Shown here piece after piece: positions 23,415-33,666 of a stretch of 64,000 nt of DNA. The translations under genes and the position numbers were made by a program. Position 1 is the first letter of the stretch, and each line of letters starts with the position of its first letter. The notes beneath the pieces were generated by a model. That model searched no databases, was not told the DNA's origin, and saw nothing but the letters and a program-made list of their open reading frames with translations. This DNA is from Amaranthus tricolor (Eukaryota; Streptophyta; Magnoliopsida; Caryophyllales; Amaranthaceae): assembly GCF_026212465.1 (NCBI RefSeq), contig NC_080057.1, positions 26,181,147-26,245,146 on the forward strand. The letters run 5' to 3'.

Positions 23415-26132
23415 ATGGATCTCCAAACTCAAAAAAAGAGATCATTTTTAAGCCTTTATACATTAAAAATACATTTCACCATTAAAAAACATTCATATAT
23501 TTTGTCACTTATCATTTTCATTATTATTCTTATCATCAAAATATCTAGTATTAAAACCCTTAATAATTTCCATTATTATATTGGCTTTCCTAGTTCAAAA
23601 AACTATGAAAAACTAGGTTGTGATTACTCTAATGGCGAATGGATATGGGATGAAAACTACCCTTTTCATGGATACAATGAGAGTTGCAGGTTTCTGGATC
23701 CGGGTTTTCGATGCCATGAAAATGGACGTGTGAATCAAAGCTTTCGACATTGGCGATGGCAACCTCGTGGATGTGATCTTCCTAGGTACTATTCTCTTCA
23801 ATGTATTTTATTATTTTTGATTATAATTGAATATACAGTAAAATAACTCATTAAATCATATACACTTTTTATTTACATGAAGTTGTATGTATTGTTTACT
23901 ATGTACTAAGAGATAAAGCGACCACAATCCTTTAGTCCTCTCTTTGAAGGGGATACGGGTATGAATTGTTTGTCACATTTCCCCACCTAGACCCTGTTTT
24001 CGAGCGAGATATTAGATTGATGATATGAGTATAAGAGTTAATCGGAAATAAACTCTATTATCACAAAAAAAAGTTAAGGTGCATATATTTACGACCTGTT
24101 TGATAATAGTTAATAGCGGAAATGATAATGAAAAATTAGTGTTTTATAAGGAAAATCTATTGATAAGTTAAATAGTCATACTTGTTCTCCTCCAATCATC
24201 TTATTTTTTCACGAAATTCATTTCAAAGCATTACCTGCATATGAACATGGGGTATTATCTGGAAATGAAAAATTATAAACAAAAAAAGTATTTTATGATC
24301 AAAATTACATTACTAGGGAAATAAAATGGTACATTTTATGAAAATTTACATTACAAATCATTTCTATTATCATCGTTTAATACCAACAACCAAACGGATC
24401 GTTAAGTGTTTAACCCTGAGTAGTTACTTAGTGGCACTGCAGCAATAAAATGTTTTAGTTCCTTTGTGTTAAAACTTCTCATATGAATTTAGTGCCTATG
24501 TCAAACAAACGACCTTTTATAATTCGCCCTCGTTCTTTCGGTTCAGGTTCAATGCAAGTGATTTTTTAGATAGAATCAGAAATGGAAGAATAATATTTGC
24601 AGGAGATTCAATAGGACGAAACCAATGGGAGTCATTGTTATGCATGCTATCAAAAGGAGTCTCAAACCAATCTTCAATATATGAAGTAAATGGAGTTCCT
24701 ATAAGCAAGCACAAAACATATTTATCAATCCTTTTTCAAGAGTTTAACGTAAGTATCGAGTATTATCGACTTCCTTTCCTTGTTGTTGTTGCTCGCCCTC
24801 CTCCGAACTCACCTACACAAGTACGTGGAGTCATCAAGATTGATGAACTCCATTGGTGGTCTCGCAAATGGCCAGGAGCTCATGTCTACGTCTTCAATAA
24901 TGGTCATTGGTGGAATGATGCCAAAACTATCGCTTCGTGAGTAATCATTCTTCCTTCTCGTCTTGAGTCTGTTGGGCACATGATAACTATGAACGTAGGT
25001 GTTAGCTGTTTGAGTAGCAATTAGTTGTATATACCCATACAACTATAAATGTTAATTATTAACTGTTACGAAGAACAACGAACATTTATAATTCGAAACA
25101 ATAGAAGTTATAACATTCTAAAAAGAGTTACATCCATCAGTAAAAGCTACATAAACTGAAACTGATACTTTACGACTGATATGTTTTAAAAGTAGTGTTT
25201 TAACTACTTAATATGGTACGGGGAACACATCCTTTCACTAATGTCTCTAATGCTAGTGGTAGCAATCTCCGACAACAGAGATTTTTCCCGATATTGAGAT
25301 CAGCGGATTCCTCTCACCTACTTGCTCTTGAAATAGGATAATAATGGAAATATACGCGAATAATAATCTTCATGTATTTCAGGGGCCTTTACTTTGAGGA
25401 AAAGGGAGTTGTAAATATGACAATGGATTATACAGAAGCATTTCGGAGATCAATGAGGACATTGAAAACATGGGCAGACCAACACTTAAACCCACAAAGT
25501 AGTCGGATTGTCCTTCGTAGCTATTCATCTGTTCATTACAGGTATCGTACCTTACATTTCGTTTTTCTTTTTGATTCGGGGTTAATGTTAATCCCGTACA
25601 TGTAAGAAGGGGGGGGAGTGGAATTATCTTCTAGCAGATGATGAGACCCGAATCATTAAGTCAACCCATGATTCTCGGCATAGCGCCTTACAGTATTGAT
25701 GCTTTCCACAATTGAAGTATAATATAGGTAACATAAGATTGAGGGTGTATCAGAACTTACAAGGTTGTGAATATTGGCAGGAATGGAACGTGGGATACGG
25801 GGGGGACTTGTAGAGATAATCAGGCACCTGAGACGAGCAGGAAAAGGGTGCAGGCAGATCCGCTGCTCAACCAGTACACTCTAGATGTGGTTAAAGAAAT
25901 GGAAGCCAATAAAATGAAGGTCGGTTTTCTGAATATTACGTATCTGTCTGAATTCAGAAACGATGGCCATCCATCGATCCATCTTGAACCAACGTTTAAA
26001 AAGTCCAATAAAAATCCCTATGTAGAAGTAGAAGACTGTAGTCATTGGTGTCTTCCGGGAGTTCCTGACACGTGGAACGAGCTTCTTTACGCTTGGCTAC
26101 TGGCAGATGATTTTAGGACCACGAGAAACTAA
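23415..26132 (+). CDS. TRICHOME BIREFRINGENCE-LIKE (PMR5/DUF231) polysaccharide O-acetyltransferase
   Basis: Four exons join in phase at GT-AG sites: 23415-23785, 24547-24936, 25383-25541 and 25781-26132, giving 423 residues, a normal length for the family. Residues about 27-43 form one hydrophobic segment, expected to be a Golgi type II signal anchor. The PMR5N/TBL domain begins near C69 and has CRFLDPGFRC and WRWQPRGCDLPR. The esterase-type motifs are both present: GDS at 143-145 (IIFAGDSIGRNQWES) and DCSH at 392-395 within [22 protein letters not shown] proteins transfer acetyl groups to xylan, mannan, pectin or xyloglucan in the Golgi; the substrate of this one cannot be read from sequence. 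Intron 1 carries a MITE. The upstream region is the tandem array, and the last exon is partly duplicated downstream. Confidence 0.94.
24092..24402. mobile_element. hAT-type MITE in TBL intron 1
   Basis: Ends 'cgacctgtttg' and 'caaacggatcg' are inverted repeats (9 of 11). The interior is related to the element at 54377-54695: both contain 'aatgaaaaattag', 'aatcatcttattttttYa' and a 'tcattaYc' motif near the right end. It is non-coding and lies wholly within intron 1 of the TBL gene. Confidence 0.65.
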
Positions 26133-26418
26133 GGTTCAGTTCGGTAATGTGCAGTTGGCTCTTACATCGGTGATCAGCAAGATTGCTTCGTTTGTTTGGG
26201 GTCAAGTTCAACTGAATTCCTTGGCATTCTCCTCGAGGGTTGGATCGTTGGTATCGGTCTGCTTTAGTTTCTCTAGCTGCCTCAGCTGATCTATCCTTTC
26301 TGATCCAGTTGGGGGCAGTATATGCAGGATTTAGACCCTCGAGAAGTGCACCAAGGTGAGCACTGAGCACATATCATAGGATGGCAGCAAGCATAGACTC
26401 TAAGGGCCTGTTCGGTAC
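26133..26418. other. Insert between TBL stop and duplicated exon piece
   Basis: About 280 bp of more GC-balanced sequence that resembles nothing else in the window. It is bracketed by short direct similarities, 'ctaaggttcagttcggta' at 26128 and 'ctaagggcctgttcggtaca' at 26400, which may mark the ends of an insertion or the junctions of the duplication. Frames crossing it have no domain. Its origin is unknown. Confidence 0.4.
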
Positions 26419-26664
26419 AAGGTTAAAGAAATGGAAGCCGATAAAATGAAGGTCGGTTTTTTGAATATTACGTATCTGTCTGAATTCAGAAATGATGGCC
26501 ATCCATCGATCCATCTTGAACCAACGTTTAAAAATTTCACAAAAAATACCTATGTAGAAGTAGAAGATTGTAGTCATTGGTGTCTTCCGGGAGTTCCTGA
26601 CACGTGGAATGAGCTTCTTTACGCTTGGCTACTGGCAGATGATTTTAGGACCACAAGAAAATAG
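26419..26664 (+). pseudogene. Duplicated 3' part of TBL exon 4
   Basis: This repeats the last 245 bp or so of the TBL gene, from 'ggttaaagaaatggaagcc' to the stop. It encodes the equivalent of residues 344-423, including the DCSHWCLPG block, and ends in TAG. Differences are few: KKSNKNP became KNFTKNT, and the last residue Asn became Lys. It has no upstream exons, no GDS motif and no start, so it cannot make an active enzyme alone. Its right edge passes straight into the second copy of the 1.1-kb segment, which suggests it is the tail of a former TBL copy in a larger tandem duplication. Confidence 0.85.
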
Positions 26665-27860
26665 TACATCAAACCCCTGACGACATAATCTGGTTATGAG
26701 AGTGGTGTGGTTATTATAATGTCGTTAAATATCGACGAAAGTATAAGATATCCATCAAAACGACTTAAAACTTCAAACCCCTGAAGACATAGGCTGGTAA
26801 CCGGAGTGGTGTGGTTATTATAACGTCAAGTATCGACCGAAAGTATAAGATATCCATCAAAACGACTTAAAACGTCAAACCCCTGAAGACATAGGCTGAT
26901 AACCGGGGTGGTGTGGTTATTATAACGTCAAGTATCGATCGAAAGTATAAGATATCCATCAAAACGGCTCAAAATGTGATTTTCAATGCCTTTACAATGC
27001 GCCCGATGAAATATAATACAACCTTGTTTTTTCTGTATGGTCGAAACCCTATAGTCTAATTGTGCCTTCGAAAGAATTGCTGTCCAACTGTGACGTACAA
27101 TGAATGGACAAGCGGTAGTTTACTTCAGTTGATCCTTCAACCAAGTCTCTTCGAGACATTTGATGTTAAAGCATCTCGTGTTATGAGTTGCATCACTATA
27201 GAATTTAATAAAAAGATAGTGATGTAATAAAAAAATGGCGATAAATAAAAAGCTGACTAAGAAATATCGAAGCATGTCAAGATGGATTGACATTGTCTCG
27301 GAAAATGTAATCACAAATTACATCTCTTTGAGAGACTATTTTTAATTGGGCTAGCACATTATATATTTTTTAAAATATTTTGAGTATACATTAAGAATGA
27401 TGTAAGTAGACATTTAAGATATTGAGAGTAAGCATTAAGGATATGTATGTAGGCATTAAAGATAATGTATGTAGGCATTAAAAATACGGTAATTAGACAT
27501 TAATCTTTTAATATGTTGAGCTAAAATGCGTCTCTAAAAGAGACAGTCTCTTAAAAGACTAGCTGAAATGTAATTAGTGTTTTTAAACACTAATCTTTTC
27601 TTTAGCATTTGTTATTTTGATCTATTCTACTTATTTTTACGTTAATTTTATTTTTGATAATATATAATCTATTACTTTCTATTATTTTCATCGATATATT
27701 TATATTAAATATTCACTTTTGTTAAACACACATCATTTTTATTAGCTATTGAATCAAAAGGACGAGTAGCATTTTGTAAATATCTTTGTTTTAAAAAGTG
27801 TGTGAGACCATCTTGAAATATGTACAATAGTCAAGGTAAATATTGTTGTAAAATATTATA
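26659..27860. repeat. Segmental duplication, right copy
   Basis: Direct repeat of 18440-19580, including the three ~100-bp units (26665-26975) and MITE copy D. About 60 bp near 27228-27288 ('aaaaatggcgataaataaaa' and onward) is absent from the left copy. It ends at 'aaatattata', where the copia element inserted, and the array sequence resumes at 31995. Confidence 0.85.
27322..27564. mobile_element. MITE, GAGACGGTCTC family, copy D
   Basis: Twin of copy C, carried within the right segmental duplicate. It has the same ends ('catctctttgagagactatt' and 'agagacagtctcttaaaaga') and the same order of internal 'gtaggcattaa' units, with point changes. Confidence 0.75.
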
Positions 27861-28386
27861 TGTTGAAATACTGTGACTTGAACACTACTCTGCGGGGCGT
27901 GGAAATCTCCGCGGGGCCGGAGCTTGGTCAGATTGTGCTTCGCGGGGCGCGTAATTCTCCGCGGGGCGCGGAGTTGCTTCTGATCTCACTCTGCGACTCG
28001 CGTAATGGCGGTTTCTTGGCACGTTTTTGGCCGGTTACTCTTAGTATTTGACGGTTTTTTGTATTTTCTTAACCTAATTCCTTTTTATTATGAGGTATAC
28101 TATATAAAGGCCTCATGTAATTAGAATTAAAAGGAGATGCAACGCAAAACACAAAGTGAGGAAAACTAAGAGAGAAAAAGCTTGGAGAGCCATTGTTTTG
28201 GTTTCTCATGTTCATCTTGTAATCTCCCTGTTTATAGTGAAAAGTTTATTCTCGGTGCCGGTGGATGTAGCTATCACGTTGATAGTGAACCACGTTAATA
28301 TCTCGGTGTGATTTTCTTTATTGTTTGTTTGAATCTTTATTGTTTCATTATTGTTTTTCGATCTTCGCTTCCGCTGTCGCACAACA
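27861..28386 (+). repeat. 5' LTR of the copia element
   Basis: 526 bp, TG...CA ends, with a TATA-like 'actatataaagg' near 28099. It differs from the right LTR by point changes and by an extra ~19-bp GC-rich piece. The GC-rich block at about 27890-28000 has repeats of 'gcggggcgcggag' and is strikingly CpG-dense against the AT-rich surroundings. Confidence 0.92.
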
Positions 28387-28438
28387 ATTGGCATCAAGAG
28401 CTCAGGTTTAATCCTACGAAGAGTTTTTGAAGGAAACA

Positions 28439-29257
28439 ATGGTAGGAGATTCTACAATAAGGATTGAGAAATTTAATGGGAAGAATAGCTTTGGGCTATG
28501 GCAGATTAAGATGAAGGCGTTATTAAAGCAGTTGCAGATTTGGCGTCCGTTGATCCCAAAGATTGCGGCGTCTACGTCGGGATCTAGAAACGGATGGACT
28601 GATGAACAATTAGTAGTGATGGAAGAGAAGGCTCATTCTACCATCTTACTAAGTCTTGATGATCATATCATCACGGAGGTTGCTGATCAGGAGACGGCCG
28701 CAGAATTATGGTTAAAATTGGAGTCACTATACATGACAAAATCTTTAACCAACAAATTACTACTGAAACAACGGTTGTTTAGCCTCAAAATGCAGTCAGG
28801 TACGCCATTAAGGGATCATTTAGAAAATCTTAATTCTATTTTACTAGATTTGCGTAATTTAGAAGTTAAGATAGATGATGAGGATGCAGCTTTAATATTG
28901 CTTGTTTCTCTACCGAATAGTTATGAGAACTTTGTGGAGTCTTTTGTGGTTGGCAAAGACTCGTTGACCCTAGAAGAAGTGAAGGCAGCACTTTATACTA
29001 GGGAGTTGCGTCAAAAGGCGACAGGTGATAATGAGAATTATGGCAGTGGGTTAGTTGTTAGGTCGGGTAGAAATTCTAGAAAGGATAAGGGATCTAACGA
29101 TAGTAACGGTGCTAGGTCGGATACTTGTAATAGTAGAGATGGGTCTAGCAACACTAAGACCATAATATGTTATCACTGTCAGGAACCAGGACATTTTAGG
29201 TCTAAATGTCCAGAATTAAAGAATAAATCTCAGGCCACAGTAATCGAAAGTAAATAG
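28439..29257 (+). CDS. Copia Gag polyprotein
   Basis: 272 residues from the first ATG (MVGDSTIRIEKFNGKNSFGL). The N-terminal part is the UBN2/DUF4219-type copia capsid region (GLWQIKMKALL, LWLKLESLYMTKSLTNKLLL, LNSILLDLRNL). A CCHC zinc knuckle, CYHCQEPGHFRSKC, lies at 244-257. It ends at TAG just before the protease region, which continues in the same frame. Gag packages element RNA. An intact Gag with a broken Pol would need enzymes in trans. Confidence 0.88.
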   Translation: MVGDSTIRIEKFNGKNSFGLWQIKMKALLKQLQIWRPLIPKIAASTSGSRNGWTDEQLVVMEEKAHSTILLSLDDHIITEVADQETAAELWLKLESLYMTKSLTNKLLLKQRLFSLKMQSGTPLRDHLENLNSILLDLRNLEVKIDDEDAALILLVSLPNSYENFVESFVVGKDSLTLEEVKAALYTRELRQKATGDNENYGSGLVVRSGRNSRKDKGSNDSNGARSDTCNSRDGSSNTKTIICYHCQEPGHFRSKCPELKNKSQATVIESK

Positions 29258-31166
29258 AACAAGAGCTATGATTCGGAGGAAGATTTAGCATTGATTAGTT
29301 GTGTTGAGTCTAGTGATTTGGTTGATTGCTGGATTCTTGATTCTGGTAGTTCGTTCCATATGAGTCCTCGTCGGGATTGATTTGATACTTATGAGTCTTG
29401 TTTTGGGGCTTCAGTTACGATTGCTAACGGTACTCCATGTGAAGTAGTAGGTATTGGTTCCATGAGACTTCGGACTAGTGATGGGAGATGGGTTACTTTT
29501 ACTAAGGTGAGGCATGTTCCTGCATTGGAGAAGAACTTGATATCGCTTGGGACCTTAGATGATTTGGGCCTCAAGGGTGAGTTTAGCAATGGGGAAGTGA
29601 GTGTCTTTAAGGGTTCGGATTTGATACTTAAGGGTGTCAAGGTGAAATCCCTGTATGTCTTTCAGGGTATTACGCTGCCTAGTTCTGCAGTTAGTGCTTC
29701 TACTTGTCACCAGGAGATGACGATTTGTGATAGGCATGGTCATATGGGTGAAAGTAGAGGGCTGGAATTGTCCATTGAGAATCGTCTTACATGTGTCAAG
29801 GATGCCTACCTTGAAGAAGACAAGCATTGTGTGTTTGGGTTTAAACACGGGTTTGAACTTAGCATTGAAGCTCATGATCACTTGTATGGTAAGATGGTTA
29901 GTTGGCTACATTTGGATAGTTCGTTTTGTGGATTTGTTATGTTCTGTATTTTAGGTATTTTGTGGCATCATACCTATGGGATAACACCATTGCAGAACAG
30001 TGTTACAGGAATAGCAAATTGGACCTTGTTAGGGGGGAGTCTTATGCATGCTCTCTGATACTTGGTTGTTGAGTAGATACTGGATTAGTTTGTTCGATCG
30101 GGGTTTACACACGGGATTAGAGGTGCCCAGTATGTGTGTGGTGTGGCTCAGTAGGGTATCGTGCTATCTCATATTTGGAGTCTTGTTAGGGCTTTGGTGT
30201 TTTGTTGTGTATTTTGCAGCAGCCGGTTATGGTGATAGTGGTACCGAGTTTGAGGTGGAGTATGAGGTTAACTCCTCATCTATCTCTGTTCGACCCCAGA
30301 TTGATGGTGTTGTTGCTACCCCAGGTATCTCTCTGACTGTGATTTCTGGTGCTATCTTTATCTTTTTGGATAGTTTAAAGGAGTCAGTACAGGGAACATT
30401 CCGCCGATCTAAAGGGTTTCAAGAAAAGCCTATATGTGTTATCGAGAAGTCTAATAGGTTGGCTGTAGGGAGTGTTGTTTTCGTTGCTATAAGTGTGGAA
30501 GGTTATGCATTGAACCTTGTGGGATTGGCAAGGTTGGTAGCCAATTTTGTGGAGTCACTTGGACCTCCAACTTATGAGCACATTGTAGAGTATAGTGAGC
30601 GGGCGCAGTGGCTTGCTATGACTTTACGTATGAGCAGAGTGTGGGAACTGTTGTATGGACTGGTAGTGTTACTTAGCTCAATTACATCACCTCATTTTGA
30701 GACTAAGTCGGTCTACATGTCTAGAGTAATGGTTTGGTGTTTGAAGTATGCGGTGATGTGTACTTGTTTTGCGCATGCCAGAAGTGTCATTTGCAGGTTT
30801 GTGACTCAACCTTGGTGGGGGCACTGGCAGGTAGAGATTTGTTCTCTCTACGGTTTGCTTGGATCAGCTGTTGTGTTTCTTATGTACGGGAATGATACTA
30901 AGTGCTTTGTTACATCGGTTGAAGCTTGGGTTGTGTTCGCTGAGTTTGATTATGTCTTGATCTCGGTGATGGTTCTTTGTGATCAACCTTGTCTGGCTTT
31001 TGTGTACTACGATTGTGTGTTTAGTGATCAGGTACTTGATGTTCGGGAGAAGCACAGTGTGGTCAGATTTCATTCGGAATGCACGTATATGAAGATAGAG
31101 GTAAAGAAGATAGGATGGTCTGACAGTCCTAGTAGATTCTTTACTATGCTGGATTCATTAGCATAG
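29258..31166 (+). pseudogene. Decayed copia pol (protease, integrase, RT, RNase H remnants)
   Basis: After the gag stop the same frame gives WILDSGSSFHM (protease active site) and then TGA at 29378-29380, where the family has Trp. The frame goes on to a GAG-pre-integrase-like block ending near HMGE. An integrase-like TPLQNSVTG piece appears near 29979, then the frame shifts. A frame from 30048 stays open for 372 codons. It contains pol echoes such as GPPTYEHIVEYSERAQWLA (start of RT), HWQVEI and MYGNDTKC (RNase H side) and EVKKIGWSDSPS (pol tail), but lacks the RT catalytic core. This is a shrunken, mutated pol, not a working one. Confidence 0.75.
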
Positions 31167-31487
31167 GCCCTTAGGGGCAGTGTGAGGGAGCTCACAGGTG
31201 GAGGTGTGCACAACCTCAAGGTGGAGCTTGCCTCGTGTACTCGTGATGCAGATGGAGCATTATGAGTGAACTTATGATGCTAGTTGAGCGTTATGAGTTG
31301 TTATACTTGGAAACGAGTATGTGATGGGTCTTAGTTGAAGACTTATCGGGATGGGTCTTGGTTGGAGACTTGTCGGAATGTATGGCTTATGCTTGAGCTT
31401 TGCATCGGGTTTGGCTTGAGAATAGTTTTGTTTCACTATGGTTTGATGAGGTAGTGGTTGGCTACGTGTTCTCGTCAAGGTGGAGAT

Positions 31488-31994
31488 TGTTGAAATACTG
31501 TGACTTGAACACTACTCCGCGGGGCGTGGAGATCTCCGCAGGGCGCGGAGCTTGGTCAGATTGTGCTTTGCGGGGCGCGGAGTTGCTTCTGATCTCACTC
31601 TGCGGCTCGCGTAATGGCGGTTTCTTGGCACGTTTTTGGCCAGTTACTCTTAGTATTTGACGGTTTTTTGTATTTTCTTAACCTAATTCCTTTTTATTAT
31701 GAGGTATACTATATAAAGCTTCATGTAATTAGAATTAAAAGGAGATGCAACGCAAAACACAAAGTGAGGAAAACTAAGAGAGAAAAAGCTTGGAGAGCCA
31801 TTGTTTTGGTTTCTCATGTTCATCTTGTAATCTCCCTGTTTATAGTGAAAAGTTTATTCTCGGTGCTGGTGGATGTAGCTATCACGTTGATAGTGAACCA
31901 CGTTAATTTCTCGGTGTGATTTTCTTTATTGTTTGTTTGAATCTTTATTGTTTCATTATTGTTTTTCGATCTTCGCTTCCACTGTCGCACAACA
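31488..31994 (+). repeat. 3' LTR of the copia element
   Basis: 507 bp, near-identical to the left LTR apart from scattered substitutions and the missing ~19-bp GC-rich segment. It is followed by TTATA and the resumed tandem-array sequence. Confidence 0.92.
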
Positions 31995-32218
31995 TTATAT
32001 AATAGCTAGAATAAGAACAAGTGGAATTTTGTAAGCCACATCTTTAGGTGGTTATAATGCTTCTACAATTAGGAAATTGATTGTCGAAGAGGCCTTTAAA
32101 TACGCTTTTGATCGTTTTCACAAACCACTTAAAACATTCATACATTCATCTTTCTTTAATTAGTCAATTTTTTTTTCATCACTCACGATCATAATGAATT
32201 TTCTCTTTGATTGTGTAA
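31995..32218 (+). repeat. Truncated eleventh unit of the tandem array
   Basis: Continues the array unit interrupted by the copia element: 'taatagctagaataagaaca' through the TATA-like and leader parts to 'atgaattttctctttgattg'. Similarity stops just after 'tgtgta', and AT-rich unrelated DNA follows. The break lies at what would be a GT donor-like site in the unit. Confidence 0.85.
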
Positions 32219-32748
32219 TTTTGTGATATAACATATTCATTTAAAACTTAATAGTCAATAATATCTTATTATATGTCTATACAAATAATTAATTAAATTA
32301 GTATAAATTTAATTGTTAAATAACATATCATTATTAAAAATAGAATCATAAGTGTTAACATAAAATAATTATTTAACTTTCACTTAAACATATACTTATT
32401 TATCATATTTTATATTTTGAAGTTTAAACAATTATGGGTCATTCAACTATATATTATTTCCATTTGAGTGACTTTGTTTTATTTGATTTTTTAACACTAT
32501 TCATCTTGAAAAATTTAGGGGCTATGCAAAATTTTTATTTTACGACTTTATTTTATAGTAAGTATATTTATTTTATTAATAAACTTAATATATTTTGTTT
32601 GATTAATTTTTTTATATACGGGAGAAAAAAGGAACCTTATATACTCGATCATCTTGCACACCCTCAACAATCCCATATTAATTATGTACAGTTAGATATT
32701 AAATTTCAGGATACCTTTTAAATTAGTGAGTTTGACTAATGTACTAAT
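32219..32748. other. AT-rich spacer between two retroelements
   Basis: No gene or repeat recognised. A 95-codon frame at 32434-32721 is rich in Phe, Tyr and Ile, as expected from base composition, and lacks any motif. Confidence 0.45.
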
Positions 32749-33608
32749 TGTTGGATGGATTAATCATGGACCTTCTATTACCCAGCAGGAAGAACTTAGG
32801 GCACTAATTTGAGATATCACTACTGTACAGGTTTTCATCGTGTTTATTTGTAAGTTAAGTTAAGTGGATTAGTAAATGTTATGAATGGTATGTGTGACTT
32901 GAGTGCACAAGTTAATGTGTGTATTCATGTATGTGACTCTTGGTTTGTGGAATGTAAATGGATGTAATTATGTGGTGACTATTCATGATGAATTATGGGT
33001 GTTAATGAAGATTAATGAAGAAGAAGGGACTTGATTTATAATAGCTCGATCAGAATTCTGACTGAAGGATCAAAAAGGTCGCTCGACCGAGCGAGTCATT
33101 TTGGTAGGTCGAGCGGTCAGACAGAATGCTCCAGAATGCTGCTGTTTCTCGCTCGACAGAGCGAGCTCCCTGTTTCGGTCGAGCGGATCTTCTGATATGC
33201 ATGGGATGCTGATTTTCGACCTTTCAAGTTCTTAGAGTTATTTCATATTATTCATTACTCAATATTAACTATGTAATCAAGTGAGCTATTGATATTCTAG
33301 TATCTAGTACTATATATAGGGCTCTCATACTCACACATCAAACACATCAAACACAACCCCTAAGCCAAACACATAGCCTATTGTTTTTATCTCTTACTCA
33401 ATTGTAATTCTTCTTTGAGAAGTGTTGTTTATACTCATTCTTGATATAATATAAATAGAAACTACACACCACGGAGGACGTAGCCATCATTGGGTGAACC
33501 TCCTTAAATCCTTGTGTCCTTTTGATTAGCTTACATTGTCAAACATTGTTTTGTTCATTGGTGTTTGTATTGTTCTTAGCATCGTAACGGTTTTGGCAAA
33601 CGTTTTCA
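32749..33608 (+). repeat. Putative 5' LTR of the second copia element
   Basis: The right end is set by the primer-binding site 'tggtatcagagccaag' at 33611. The left end (TGTTGG at 32749) is a guess based on TG...CA convention, because no second LTR is present. A TATA-like 'actatatatagggc' lies near 33310. Palindromic 'gctcgaccgagcgag' and 'ctcgctcgacagagcgagc' motifs lie at 33090-33180. Confidence 0.6.
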
Positions 33609-33666
33609 ATTGGTATCAGAGCCAAGTTGATTTTACGCTGTCTTAAGAAATTGTTATTTGAGAATC

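Larger units (their letters stand above)
27861..31994 (+). mobile_element. Ty1-copia LTR retrotransposon, gag-bearing with decayed pol
   Basis: A full-length 4.13-kb element with two LTRs beginning TGTTGAAATAC and ending CGCACAACA, flanked by the 5-bp target duplication TTATA (27856-27860 and 31995-31999). A tRNA-Met-type primer-binding site ('ttggcatcaagagc') follows the left LTR, and a purine-rich 'aaggtggaga' precedes the right one. Gag is open; the protease region has an in-frame stop; integrase, RT and RNase H survive only as shortened, frameshifted pieces. It is therefore non-autonomous. The TTATA site lies inside an array unit, so the element inserted after the array formed. Confidence 0.93.

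Noticed and set aside
23930..24060. SINE-like tail before the TBL intron MITE
   Set aside because: Some phrases recall tRNA-derived SINEs, but no A/B boxes or poly(T/A) tail could be matched confidently.
25767..25780. Frame start just upstream of TBL exon 4
   Set aside because: These bases are the end of intron 3; the AG acceptor at 25780 and the phase from exon 3 set the exon start at 25781.
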